Shown: in pieces, positions 49,067 to 58,440 of the stretch
How the letters are laid out: each line of letters opens with the position of its first letter
Position numbering within the stretch: position 1 is the first letter of the stretch
Assembly: GCA_018114805.1 (NCBI GenBank)
Contig: CP073042.1
Span: 7,237,501 to 7,301,500 of the forward strand
DNA length: 64,000 nt
Direction: 5' to 3'
Source: Candidatus Streptomyces philanthi
GTDB lineage: Bacteria; Actinomycetota; Actinomycetes; Streptomycetales; Streptomycetaceae
Notes under the pieces: model-generated
Told to the model about the DNA's origin: nothing
Seen by the model: only the letters and a program-made list of their open reading frames with translations
The model's database searches: none
Translations under genes and position numbers: made by a program

Positions 49067-49985
49067 GATCGTCGGGGCGGGCCTGCTCGCCCACGTGCCC
49101 ACCATCGTGCTCCCCCGAAAGACCCGGCTCGAACTCAACGAGGGCAAGGAGGTCACCCTCGTCACCGGCCTCCAGCAGCTCCGCCGGGACGTCTTCGAGC
49201 GGGACGACTACGAGACCGTCCTGGTGATGGACTCGCACTGGGCCACCACCATCGAGTTCGTGGTGGCCGCCCAGCAGCGCCGAGCCGGCCTGTTCACCTC
49301 CGAGGAGCTGCCGCGCGGCATGTGCCGGATGCCCTACGACTTCCCCGGCTACCCCGAACTCGCCCACCACATCGCCTCGTTCGCCGGCAAGCACGGCACC
49401 TGGATCACCCCCATCGAGGACGTGCATCTGCCGATCTACTACGCCACGATCAACCTCTGGAAGTACCTCGGTGAAGGGTTGCCCCACAAGCGCTGGCTGT
49501 CCATCGGCGTGTGCCAGACCGGCGACATGGAGGACCACCTGCGCCTCGGCCGCGCGGTGGCCGACGGCATCGCCGCGACCCCGGGCCGACGCGTCCTGCT
49601 AATCGCCTCCGGCGCCCTCTCGCACACCTTCTGGCCGCTGCGCGAACTGCGTGACCACGAGGCCAGCGACCCGGTCCACATCTTCTCGCCGCGGGCGCGG
49701 GCGGCCGACCTGGAGCGCATCGACTGGCTCAACCAGGGCCGGCACGACCGGGTCATCGACACCATGGACGGGTTCTGGCAGGTCAAGCCGGAGGCGAAGT
49801 TCTTCCACTACCTGATGATGGCCGGCGCCCTCGGCGAGCGGGCGTGCACCGCCAGGGGTCGCCAGTACGGCGAGTACGAGAACTCGGTGGGCACCAGACA
49901 GGCGCACCTCTGGTTCGACCGCCCCGCTGACGGCTGGACCGGCACCGGCCACCCCACCCTGTCCGCCGCACCCCGCCCCGCCTAG
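49059..49985 (+). CDS. hpaD: 3,4-dihydroxyphenylacetate 2,3-dioxygenase-like class III extradiol dioxygenase, intact
   Basis: 308 residues from ATG 49059 (MGEIVGAGLLAHVPTIVLPR). LigB-type fold: the His in LLAHVPT and Glu/His in MDSHW and ASGALSHTFW are candidate iron ligands and base. ELPRGMCRMPYDFPGYPELA and VHLPIYYATINLWKYLGEG are typical of homoprotocatechuate dioxygenases. It opens the ring of 3,4-dihydroxyphenylacetate or a close analogue between C2 and C3 using Fe(II) and O2. Flanked by HpaE- and HpaG-like genes in the same direction. Confidence 0.85.
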   Translation: MGEIVGAGLLAHVPTIVLPRKTRLELNEGKEVTLVTGLQQLRRDVFERDDYETVLVMDSHWATTIEFVVAAQQRRAGLFTSEELPRGMCRMPYDFPGYPELAHHIASFAGKHGTWITPIEDVHLPIYYATINLWKYLGEGLPHKRWLSIGVCQTGDMEDHLRLGRAVADGIAATPGRRVLLIASGALSHTFWPLRELRDHEASDPVHIFSPRARAADLERIDWLNQGRHDRVIDTMDGFWQVKPEAKFFHYLMMAGALGERACTARGRQYGEYENSVGTRQAHLWFDRPADGWTGTGHPTLSAAPRPA

Positions 49986-49999
49986 AAAGGCCACCCACC

Positions 50000-50845
50000 A
50001 TGCCCGAGTACCGCCGCATCCTCCTCGATGGCGCAGCCGTGCAGGTCGTCCGCGACGGCGACGAACTGGTCGCCGGCGACGGGCGCCGCGTCGGCGTCGA
50101 GGACGCCCACCACCTCCCGCCGGTCACCCCTCCAAGGTGATCGCGGTCCACCTCAACCACCGCAGCCGGGTGGAGGAGTTCCAACTCGACCTGCCCGACA
50201 CCCCCACGTACTTCCACAAGCCCACCTCGGCCCTCAACAGCCACCGGGGCGCGGTCGTCCCGGCCCGAGGGTTGCACCTGGCTCAACTACGAGGGCGAGG
50301 TCGCCATCGTCATCGGGAAGACCGCCCGCAACATCGCGCCGGCGCAGGCGGGCGACCACATCGCCGGCTACACCGTGGCCAACGACTACGGCCTGCACGA
50401 CTTCCGGGACACCAACGCGGGCTCCATGCTGTGGGTGAAGTGTTCCGACACCCTGTGCCCGCTGGGCCCCGGCCTGGTCACCGACTGGGACTTCCACGGC
50501 AAGCGGCTGCGGACCCGGGTGAACGGGCGGGTCGTGCAGGACGGCTCCACCGACGAGATGACCTGGGACATGCACTACCTCGTCGCCGACATCGCCCGCA
50601 CCATCACCCTCTACCCCGGTGACGTGCTGCTCTCCGGTACCCCGGCCAACTCCCGGCCGGTGCGACCCGGCGACGTCGTCGAGGTGGAGGTCGAGGGACT
50701 TGGCTGTCTCACCAACCACGTCGTCACCGGCCCCACCGCCGTGCGCACCGACGTGGGGGCCCAGCCGACCGAGTCCGAGGAGGTGCTGTCCACCGCGCTC
50801 GGCGGGGACTGGGAGTTCCGTGGCATCAGGCCGCCACGGCGCTGA
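50000..50845 (+). pseudogene. Fumarylacetoacetate hydrolase-family isomerase/decarboxylase (HpaG type), two frameshifts
   Basis: ATG 50000, 14 bases after the dioxygenase. MPEYRRILLDGAAVQVVRDG, frame change near 50133 (one C short), then IAVHLNHRSRVEEFQL and YFHKPTSALNSHRGAVV, another change near 50268, then LNYEGEVAIVIGKTARN with metal ligands (YEGE), GYTVANDYGLHDFRD and LLSGTPANSRPVRPGDVVEV. This family carries out the decarboxylation and isomerisation after oxidation of the cleavage product to carboxymethyl-oxo-hexene-dioate. Ends at 50845. Confidence 0.82.
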
Positions 50846-50873
50846 CCAGCCGGTCGCCGGTAGGGTCGACACC

Positions 50874-51501
50874 ATGAGCGACCCCGCCCGACCCGCCGAC
50901 GAGTGCTGCTCCCGCAAGCGCGTGACGAACTACGGGACGGGCCGGACCGCCCTGCTGGACGCGGCCGTACGCGTGGTGGCGCGCGGCGGTCTGCGCAAGC
51001 TGACGTACCGGGCCGTCGCCGAGGAGGCCGGCGTGACCCACGGGCTGGTCGTCCACCACTTCGGCTCCCGCGACGCGCTCATCGAGGAGTCCGTCAACCA
51101 CGCCCTCCGCTCCTCGCTCCGCGTCAATGCCCTCAACACCGGCACCGGCACGGCGCGGGACTTCGCCGCCGACCTGGCGGCGATGGTGGCCTCGGGACCG
51201 GACGTCCAGGCCTTCCAGTACGAACTGCTGCTGGAGGCCAGGCGGCAGCCGGAGCTGATTGCCCCAGTTGCGCGCCCTGTACGAGGAGTACTTCGACGCC
51301 GCACGGCGCGAACTCTCCCGAGCCCTGGCCCGCCCGGTGGACCGAGGGCTGTCCCGACTGGTCTTCGCCGCGCTCGAAGGGCTCGTGCTCCACCAACTGG
51401 TCTTCGGTGAAAGGGAGGTCACCGAAGAGGCGTTGACGGAGCTTCGAGCGCTGCTGGCCAGGCTCAGCGACGAGGGCACCGACCAACCAGCCGAAGGCTG
51501 A
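50874..51501 (+). pseudogene. TetR-family regulator, one frameshift
   Basis: ATG 50874. HTH region LRKLTYRAVAEEAGVTHGLV followed by VHHFGSRDALIEES, then a ligand domain. One base too many near 51258 splits it; the second part reads PQLRALYEEYFDAARREL and FAALEGLVLHQLVFGE. Ends at TGA 51499-51501. It lies inside the catabolic run, 28 bases after the HpaG-like gene, and is a natural candidate to control it. Confidence 0.82.
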
Positions 51502-51807
51502 CCCACCCGGCCACGACCAACCCTGCACCGCGCGCGACCCCCGGCCAAGCGGCCGGATGCCACCACCCGACGGCGCGCACCAGGCCACTGCACACCACCG
51601 GGCCCGCCGTCACCCTGGCCCCGGGGACCACCCAGACCCGCACCACCCAGCCGCCCGACCCTGCCCGCGTACGGCACGGGCCCGGCCGGCGCGCGCTGTA
51701 CCCGCCGGTCCGCCGCACCCCATGCCGGCGCACACCCACGCCACCAGCCCCCCCGACGCACGGCCCGCCCCCCTTCCCGCGCACTCTCCACGAAACGAGG
51801 GCCCACG
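51502..51807. other. Intergenic spacer before the PuuC-like gene
   Basis: 306 bases, very rich in CCACC and CGACC words. No gene, strong hairpin or operator that I can support. A CACGAAACGAGGGCC stretch at 51789-51803 gives the ribosome site of the next gene. Confidence 0.5.
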
Positions 51808-53300
51808 GTGGACGCCACCCACGACGACTGGATACGCCCCGCGCAGACGCTCGACCTGCCAGGGACGCACCACATCGACGGCTCCCCGCACGCGGGAGGC
51901 GGCACGTTCACCGTGGTGTCGCCACGGGACGGCCGGCCGCTGGCCGACGTGGCCGACGTGGCCGACGTGGGAGCGGCCGAGGTGGACCTGGCCGTCGCCC
52001 GCCGCCCGCCGTGCCTTCGACAGCGGCCCGTGGCCGCGCCTCGCGCCCGTCGAACACGGCCGCGTCCTGCTGCGCGTCGCCGACCTCATCGAGGCCGAAC
52101 GGGCGGACCTCGCCCTCACCGTGAGCCTGGAGATGGGCAAGCCCATCACCGACGCGTACGACATCGAACTGCGCGCCCTGACCAACACCTTCCGCTGGTA
52201 CGGCCAACTGGCCGACAAGCTCACCGACGAGTCCCCGCACACCGCCCCCGACGCCCTCGCCCTCGTCACCCGCGAGCCCGCCGGCGTCGTGGGGGCTGTC
52301 GTGCCGTGGAACTTTCCCCTCACGCTGGCCGGCTGGAAGGTCGCCCCCGCGCTCGCGGCCGGCTCCACGGTCGTCCTCAAGCCCGCGGAGAACGCGCCCC
52401 TGTCCGCCCTGCGGCTGGCCAGGGTGGCCAGCGTGGCCGGACTGCCGCCCGGTATCCTGAACGTGGTCAGCGGCAGCGGCCCGGTCGCCGGACGCGCCCT
52501 CGGCCTCCACCCCGACGTCGACGTGCTCGCCTTCACCGGCTCCACCGCCGTGGGACGCCACTTCCTGCGCTACGCCGCCGACTCCAACCTCAAGCGCGTC
52601 TGGCTCGAACTGGGCGGCAAGTCACCCAACATCATCCTCCCCGACGCCCCCGACCTCGAACAGGCCGCCGCCACCGCCGCCTGGGGCATCTTCTTCAACC
52701 AGGGTGAGATGTGCACCGCCCCCTCCCGGCTGCTCGTCCACTCCTCCGTCGCCGAACGCGTCACCGAGGCTGTCGTCGACCGGGCCCGCGCCCTGCGCGT
52801 CGGCGACCCGCTCGACCCCGCCACCGCGATGGGCCCGCTGGTCAGCGGTGACCACCTGCACCGGGTGCTCGGCCACGTCCACGCGGCCATCGACACCGGC
52901 GCCCGGCTGCGCACCGGCGGCGAGCGCGTCCTGACCCAGACCGGAGGCCTACCTCCAACCCACCGTCTTCGACCGCGTGGACCCGGGCTCGGCACTGGCG
53001 CGCGACGAGGTCTTCGGGCCCGTCCTCTCCGTCTTCACCTTCGACGACCTCGACGAGGCCGTGGCCCTCGACAACGCCACCGACTACGGACTGGCCGCCG
53101 GCGTGTGGACCGCCGACCTGTCCACGGCCCACCAGGTCTCGCGCGCCCTGCGCGCCGGCACCGTCTGGGTCAACTGCTACGAGGAGGGCGACCTCACCGT
53201 GCCCTTCGGCGGCATGAAGCAGTCCGGTAACGGACGCGACAAGTCCGCCCACGCGCTGGAGAAGTACACCGAACTCAAGACCACCTGGATCCAGCTGTGA
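51808..53300 (+). pseudogene. Gamma-glutamyl-gamma-aminobutyraldehyde dehydrogenase-like (PuuC type), two frameshifts
   Basis: GTG 51808. PWNFPLTLAGWKVAPALAAG, ELGGKSPNIILPDAPDLEQA (general base) and FNQGEMCTAPSRLLVHSSVA (nucleophile Cys) place it in the PuuC/AldH branch. A 9-bp unit (GGCCGACGT) is repeated three times at 51942-51968, adding ADV-ADV-ADV. Frame changes near 52002 and 52950; the ending is WVNCYEEGDLTVPFGGMKQS and TGA 53298-53300. In the Puu pathway this enzyme oxidises the gamma-glutamylated aminoaldehyde. It overlaps the PuuD-like start (GTGA). Confidence 0.82.
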
Positions 53301-54039
53301 CCCGCACCCGCGACCGCCGCGCCCACCGGCCCCTGATCGCCGTCCCCGCCCGCTTCGCCGCCACCACCTCCGCGCTGTGCCACGCCGCCGAGGTCAACGC
53401 CCGGGCCCTGGTCGAGGCGGTCTGGCGGGCGGGCGGGGAACCCGCCACCATCCACCCGCACGCCCCCGCCGGCGTCTGCGACCCGGCCGAGACCGCCACC
53501 CGCCTCGCCCGCTTCGACGGCGTCCTGCTCCCCGGCGGCGACCTCTCACCGCATCGCTACGGGGCCGACGAGGCACACGAGGCGGTGTACGACGTGGACC
53601 ACGAACAGGACGCGTTCGACCTCGAAGTCGCCCACCAGGCAAGCAGGCTGAGGCTGCCCCTGCTGGCCGTCTGCCGCGGTCTACAGGTCGTCAACACGGC
53701 GTTGGGCGGCACCCCTCCACCAGGACATGGGAGGGCCGGGCCGTGAACACCGGCACGTGCGACACCCCGTCTCCCTCACCCCGGGGTCCGCCGTCGCGCT
53801 CGCCACCGGGGCCACCACCGTCGACGCCTCGTGCTTCCACCACCAGCACGTCGACCGGCTGGGCGAGGGCCTGACCGTCACCGCGCGCCGCCGACGGCAC
53901 GGTCGAGGCCGTCGACGCGACCGGGGGAGCCGGCTGGTTCCTGGCCGTGCAGTGGCACCCCGAGGATACCGCCCGCAGCGACCCGGCCCAGCAACGCCTG
54001 TTCGACGCGCTCGTGCGCGCCGCGTCCGCGCCTGGCTGA
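53297..54039 (+). pseudogene. Gamma-glutamyl-GABA hydrolase-like class I amidotransferase (PuuD type), two frameshifts
   Basis: GTG 53297 overlapping the previous stop. PLIAVPARFAATTSALCHAA, GVLLPGGDLSPHRYG (oxyanion loop), LPLLAVCRGLQVVNTALGGT (nucleophile Cys), then after frame changes near 53715 and 53885 HPVSLTPGSAVALATGA, SCFHHQHVDRLGEGL and FLAVQWHPED with the catalytic His and Glu. Ends at TGA 54037-54039. It removes glutamate from gamma-glutamyl products, the release step paired with the glutamine-synthetase-like ligase. Confidence 0.85.
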
Positions 54040-54061
54040 GCCGGGCGCGGCCGGCTCAGCC
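54034..54061. terminator. Hairpin containing both convergent stop codons
   Basis: Ten-base perfect arms 54034-54043 and 54052-54061 with an eight-base loop. The left arm includes the TGA of the PuuD-like gene and the right arm the complement of the TGA of the MarR gene at 54056-54058. Confidence 0.75.
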
Positions 54062-54628
54062 CTTGGGGCGCCGGCCGCTGCGCCGGGGCGCGGGCTCAGC
54101 ACCGTTAAGCAGCGTCCTGCGACGTTCCTCGCCGTGCTGCTCCACCTGGAGGACCACCCGCCGCAACCCGTCCGCGAGCGTGCGGCACTCGGCCTCGCTC
54201 AACTGCGACGTCACGAACACCTCCTCCTCGTTGAACTCGGGGAAGACGCGCCGCATGAACTCCTCACCCCGCTCCGTCACGGACAGCAGCACGAGCCGGC
54301 CGTCGGTGGGGTGGCCGGCGCGGCGCAACAGCCCGCGGGACTCCAGGGTGCGGGCGACACCGGTCAGCGTCCCCTTCGAGATGCTGGCCTCCTCCGCGAC
54401 GTGCCGGGTCTCCGACTCGCCCCCGACCCACACCACCCACAGCACGACGAAAGCCGTCCACGTCAGGTCCGAGCTGCGCAGCACGGAGTTCTCCAGGTGG
54501 TGCCGCACGGTGGAGGCGGCCCGGTGGATGTTGGCCACGGCCACCATCTGCTCCCGCCGGATGGGTATCCCACCCAGCTTCGCCTCCGCGAGCTTCTCCG
54601 CTTCTGTGATGGACCGCTGGCCGGGCAA
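54056..54628 (-). CDS. MarR-family regulator, intact
   Basis: About 190 residues. TTG 54628 preceded by GGGGAG is my choice of start (LPGQRSITEAEKLAEAKLGG); the frame is open further upstream to 54811 but that part is proline/glycine-rich and poor coding. ENSVLRSSDLTWTAFVVLWV and VAEEASISKGTLTGVARTLE form the winged helix; RAGHPTDGRLVLLSVTERG is the wing. Divergent from an IclR fragment and convergent with the puu-like genes; it may bind the 14-bp palindromes at 45.5 kb. Confidence 0.85.
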   Translation of the reverse strand: MPGQRSITEAEKLAEAKLGGIPIRREQMVAVANIHRAASTVRHHLENSVLRSSDLTWTAFVVLWVVWVGGESETRHVAEEASISKGTLTGVARTLESRGLLRRAGHPTDGRLVLLSVTERGEEFMRRVFPEFNEEEVFVTSQLSEAECRTLADGLRRVVLQVEQHGEERRRTLLNGAEPAPRRSGRRPKG

Positions 54629-54831
54629 GAGTGCTCCCCATGTCTGCCGGTACGGACCCGGACGGCCCGACGGCCCCTCCGGTCGTTCGGGACCAGATTG
54701 TACGGGCGGGGCCCCATTCCACCGGCCCTGGCGCCCGCATGACCCCAGCTCACCCGGCCCGCCGGGCGACCGGACCACGGCACACCACAGGACTTCTACA
54801 TTCCAGAACATTGACGCCTAAGCTTTCCGCC

Positions 54832-55060
54832 ATGCCGAATTCAATGGATGACGATGTCTACGGCGCGAGCTCGGTCGCGAACGCGCTGCGCACGCTGGTC
54901 TATCTGGGGGGCCGGGACACCGTCCGGGTGACGGACGTGAGCGAGCACCTCGGCGTGGCCCGCTCGACCGCGCACCGACTGCTCTCCACGCTGCGCGGCC
55001 ACGGCTTCGTGGAACAGGTTCCCGACGGTCGGCAGTACCGCCTCGGGCCCGTACTCCTCT
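54832..55060 (+). pseudogene. IclR-family regulator, N-terminal fragment only
   Basis: ATG 54832. MPNSMDDDVYGASSVANALR, then the helix-turn-helix VTDVSEHLGVARSTAHRLLS and the wing GFVEQVPDGRQYRLGPVLLF. After this the sequence no longer matches the effector domain in any frame, and the minus-strand SDR gene ends at 55282. At least 170 residues are lost. The fragment could still make a DNA-binding domain without ligand control. Confidence 0.75.
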
Positions 55061-55281
55061 TTGCCGGTAGGCGTACCCGTGGCGGGGAAAGGTATCGGCA
55101 TCCGCTGGGTTGCGCTACGGCTGGGAGCCGTCCAGGTGCTGGCTCGTCGTGGGGGAGGGCGGGCGGCCCCGGCCGACGCGGGCACGTGGCACCCGTCTGC
55201 GCCGCGGCCCGTTGTCAGCGTGCCGATGGGCGCAGCGTACCTCCGTGTGCCCGGCGACCGAAGGGTTGAGCGGGATCGGGA

Positions 55282-56016
55282 TCAGACGGCCAGGTAGCCC
55301 CCGTCCACCGGGACGACGGCCCCGTTGACGTACGACGTGGCCGGCGAGCACATGAAGGCGACGGCCGCCGCGATCTCGGCCGGCCGGCCCAGTCGGCCGA
55401 GCAGGACCCGGGCCAGCACCGACCAGGTGGCGGCGGGGTCGTCGAGGATGCCCCGGGCCAGCGAGGTGGTGACGAAGCCGGGAGCCACCGCGTTGACGTG
55501 GATGCCGTCAGCCGCGTACTCGGCCGCGAGCGACCGGGTCAACTGGGCGATGCCGCCCTTGCTCGCGCTGTACGCCGGCCGGTCGCGGCTGCCGAAGAAA
55601 CCGAACATCGAGGAGACGGTGAGGATGCTGCCGCCGCCCCGGGTCAGCACGGGCCGCGCCGCCTGGCAGGCCACCATCGTGGCGGTGAGGTTGACCGCCA
55701 GCACGTGCTCCCAGCTCGCCGGCTCGTACTCGGCACGGTCCCGGCTCAGGCCGGCACAGGTGACCAGGTGGTCGAGCGGGCCGGCCTCGGTGATCTGGCG
55801 GGTGAGCCCGGCGTGGTCGGTGACGTCGAGTTCGGTGACCCGGACCCGAGGGTGCCGGGGCGACTCCTCGGGTTGGACCGGTGGCAGGCCGAGCGCGTGC
55901 ACGTCGGCGCCCAGCTCGGCGAGCAGGGTGGCCGTAGCGGCGCCGATGCCGGAGGTCCCCCCGGTGATCACGACGGCGCGTCCGGCGAAGGCGTCGGGGG
56001 CGAAACCGGTGGTCAT
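55282..56016 (-). CDS. Short-chain dehydrogenase/reductase, intact
   Basis: 244 residues from ATG 56016. VVITGGTSGIGAATATLLAE binds NAD(P); LVTCAGLSRD is a variant of the NNAG motif; ILTVSSMFGFFG and YSASKGGIAQLTRSLAAEYA give Ser, Tyr and Lys. Ends at TGA 55282. Its start overlaps the alcohol dehydrogenase stop by four bases (ATGA), so MFS, ADH and SDR form one operon. Substrate unknown; the ADH partner suggests diol/ketol interconversion. Confidence 0.9.
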   Translation of the reverse strand: MTTGFAPDAFAGRAVVITGGTSGIGAATATLLAELGADVHALGLPPVQPEESPRHPRVRVTELDVTDHAGLTRQITEAGPLDHLVTCAGLSRDRAEYEPASWEHVLAVNLTATMVACQAARPVLTRGGGSILTVSSMFGFFGSRDRPAYSASKGGIAQLTRSLAAEYAADGIHVNAVAPGFVTTSLARGILDDPAATWSVLARVLLGRLGRPAEIAAAVAFMCSPATSYVNGAVVPVDGGYLAV

Positions 56017-57087
56017 CGGGCGGCCTCCGCTCGGTCGGTGGCTGGCGCGGTGGCCGCCGGGCCGGGGGTGGGGTCCACCAGCACCTTGATCTGCTCCCTC
56101 CCCCCCCCCAGCAGCGCTTCGAAACCCTGGTCCACCACGTCCCGGAGGGCCACCGTCGAGGTGACCACGGGCCGCAGGTCTACGCCCTCGTCGGCGACCA
56201 GTCGGATCAGCTCCGGGTAGGTGTCGCGGTAGCCGACGGTGGAGATGATCAACTGCTCGTTGTTGACGAGAGCGAAGGCGTCGAGGCGCACCTGCTGGGC
56301 CAGCCCGACTAGGACCACCCGCCCACCGCGCCGGGTCGCGCCCAGACAGGTGTCCAGGGCGGCCTGGGAGCCCACCACCTCGAACGCCACGTCGGCCCCC
56401 TCACCGCCGGTCAGCGCACGGATGGCCGCCGCCGCGTCGGCCCCGCCCGAGGCGTCCACCAGGTTGGTGGCGCCGAGCCGGGCCGCGATCTCCAACCGGG
56501 CCGGCGCGACGTCCACGGCGATGATCCGGGCGGCGCCGCGCCGCGCGGCGAGCAGGACGGCCAGCAGGCCGATGGGCCCGAGCCCGACGACCGCCAGCGT
56601 CCCGTGCAGGGCGACCGAGGCCGGCTCGAACAGCGCGGCCTGCTCCAGCGGTACGCCGGCGGGCAGTTGGTGCACCATGTAGCGCGGGACCGCGGCGTAC
56701 TCGGCCAACCCGCCGTGCCCCATCAGGCCGGCGAAGCCGAAGTGACGGCAGATGTGGTAGTCACCGGCCTGACAGCGCGGGCAGGTGCTGCAGCGGTAGT
56801 TCGGCTCGATGGCCACCGCGTCGCCCACGGCGAGATGCGACCGAGGACCCCAGCGCGGCCACGGTCCCGCAGAACTCGTGCCCCAGGACCAGGGGTGCCG
56901 TGACCCCGGAGGCCGGGTGCGGGGCGGTGGTCGGGATGGCGTGCGGCCCGTTCGCGTACTCGTGCAGGTCGCTGCCGCAGATCCCGCAGTACGCCACCCG
57001 TACCAGCACCTCGTCGGGCCCGGGAGTGGGCACGTCGGTCTCCGCTACCCGCACGTCGCGGGCTCCGTGCCAGACGGCGGCTTTTAT
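56013..57087 (-). pseudogene. Zinc-dependent alcohol dehydrogenase (butanediol/sorbitol type) with ATA start and frameshift
   Basis: The protein should start MKAAVWHGARDVRVAETDVP, but the codon at 57085-57087 is ATA, not ATG. AYCGICGSDLHEY holds the catalytic zinc Cys, LVLGHEFCGTVAALG the His-Glu pair, and NYRCSTCPRCQAGDYHIC the four structural-zinc cysteines. VVGLGPIGLLAVLLAARRG binds NAD. One base is extra or missing near 56835. A run of ten G encodes GGG at LLGGGREQ. Most like 2,3-butanediol/acetoin dehydrogenases. AGGAG lies seven bases before the ATA. Confidence 0.85.
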
Positions 57088-58409
57088 GGGGTTGCTCCTG
57101 CCTTGGTCGGGGTGGGGGCGCCGGTGCGCTCGGCCCGGCGTCGCAGGACCCTCGGGGCGGTCTCGCGCAGACCGAAGGCCAGCAGGACGACGGCGACGGC
57201 GCCACCTGCGGAGATGTACATGGACGTCTCCAGCCCCCAGGTGTCGGAGGCCCAACCGGCGGCCAGCGGGGCGATGACGCCACCGGTCAACTCGCCGACG
57301 CCCATGACCAGGCCGAGCGCGGTGGCCAGCGCGCCCCGAGGGACGGTCTCGGCGGGAATGGTGGCCATGATCAGGGTGAAGCAGCCCAGGCCGGTGTACG
57401 TGAGGACGATGAGGCCTCCGAGCAGTACCGGATCGTCCACGTACACCACCGCGAGCGGGCACAGGACGGCGACCGAGGTGAAGGCGATCATGGTGGTGCG
57501 GCGGCCGACGCGGTCCGAGATCGCCGGGGTGAGGAACCCCCACAGCACCCAGGCGACGCCGAAGCAGGTCATCACGGCACTCATGGTGCCGGAGGAGAAG
57601 CCCTTCTCGTCCTTGAGGTAGACGGGGGTGAAGGTGATGATGACGACGAACCAGGTGAGGTAGCAGCAGGCCGCGAGCGTGCACAGGACGATGTTGCGGT
57701 GCGCCCACACCTCTCGCAGCGGTGTCGAGGCGCCGGCGGGCACGGCCGCGGCCCTGCCCCTGGCCGGGGCGCGGTCCACCCCCGGCGGCACCTCACGCAC
57801 CGACCTGGCCATCCAGGCGGTGATGAGCAGGCCGGGCACGATCGTCAGGAGCAGGACCGTGCGTCAGCCGAACTGCTCGGCCACCCACACCACCACCAGC
57901 GGGGCGGCGATCCCACCCAGCAGGCTGGCGGCCGAGCCCTGCAACAGCCCCATGTTCAGGCCGCGGCGGTGTTCCTGGGACGCCTCCACCATCAGGGACT
58001 GGGACAGGAGCAGCACCGCCCCCTCCGCCACTCCCATCAGCGCCCGGGCGGCGAGCAACCCGAAGAACCCGGTCATCAACCCGCCCGCCGCGGAGAAGAC
58101 GGAGAAGAGCACGACGGCGCCGATCAGCAGCTGCTTGCGCCGCCCCAGCCGGTCCGAGACGCGTCTGATGACCATCCCGGACAGCGCCCAGGTGAACGCC
58201 AACGCGCCGGAGAGCAAGCCGAGTTCGGTGTTGGACAGGTCGAAGTCGTCGTCGATGAACGGTGCGAGGAAGGACAGTGCCTGGCGGTCTAAGAAGACGA
58301 ATCCGAAGGCCAGGAAGAGGATCAGCAACAGCCGGTTCTCGTACGCGAGAGCCGCGTCGCTGACGGGGGCCGGTGGCGGCGTACTGGGCCGGGTGGGTGG
58401 CTCGGTCAT
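57084..58409 (-). pseudogene. MFS transporter (aromatic acid/anion type) with in-frame TGA
   Basis: ATG 58409; 441 codons with twelve predicted membrane helices. FVFLDRQALSFLAPFIDDDF and the loop VIRRVSDRLGRRKQLLIGAV are the ACS/AAHS-type MFS signature. A single TGA at 57864-57866 lies in AEQFG/RTVLLLTIVPG, where homologues have Trp (TGG). The second half is intact (AISDRVGRRTTMIAFTSVAV). The stop TAA at 57084-57086 overlaps the ATA of the alcohol dehydrogenase. Probably imports the compound handled by the ADH, SDR and cupin genes. Confidence 0.85.
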
Positions 58410-58440
58410 GGGGACCTCGGGTCGGTGCGATGGGCCAAGG

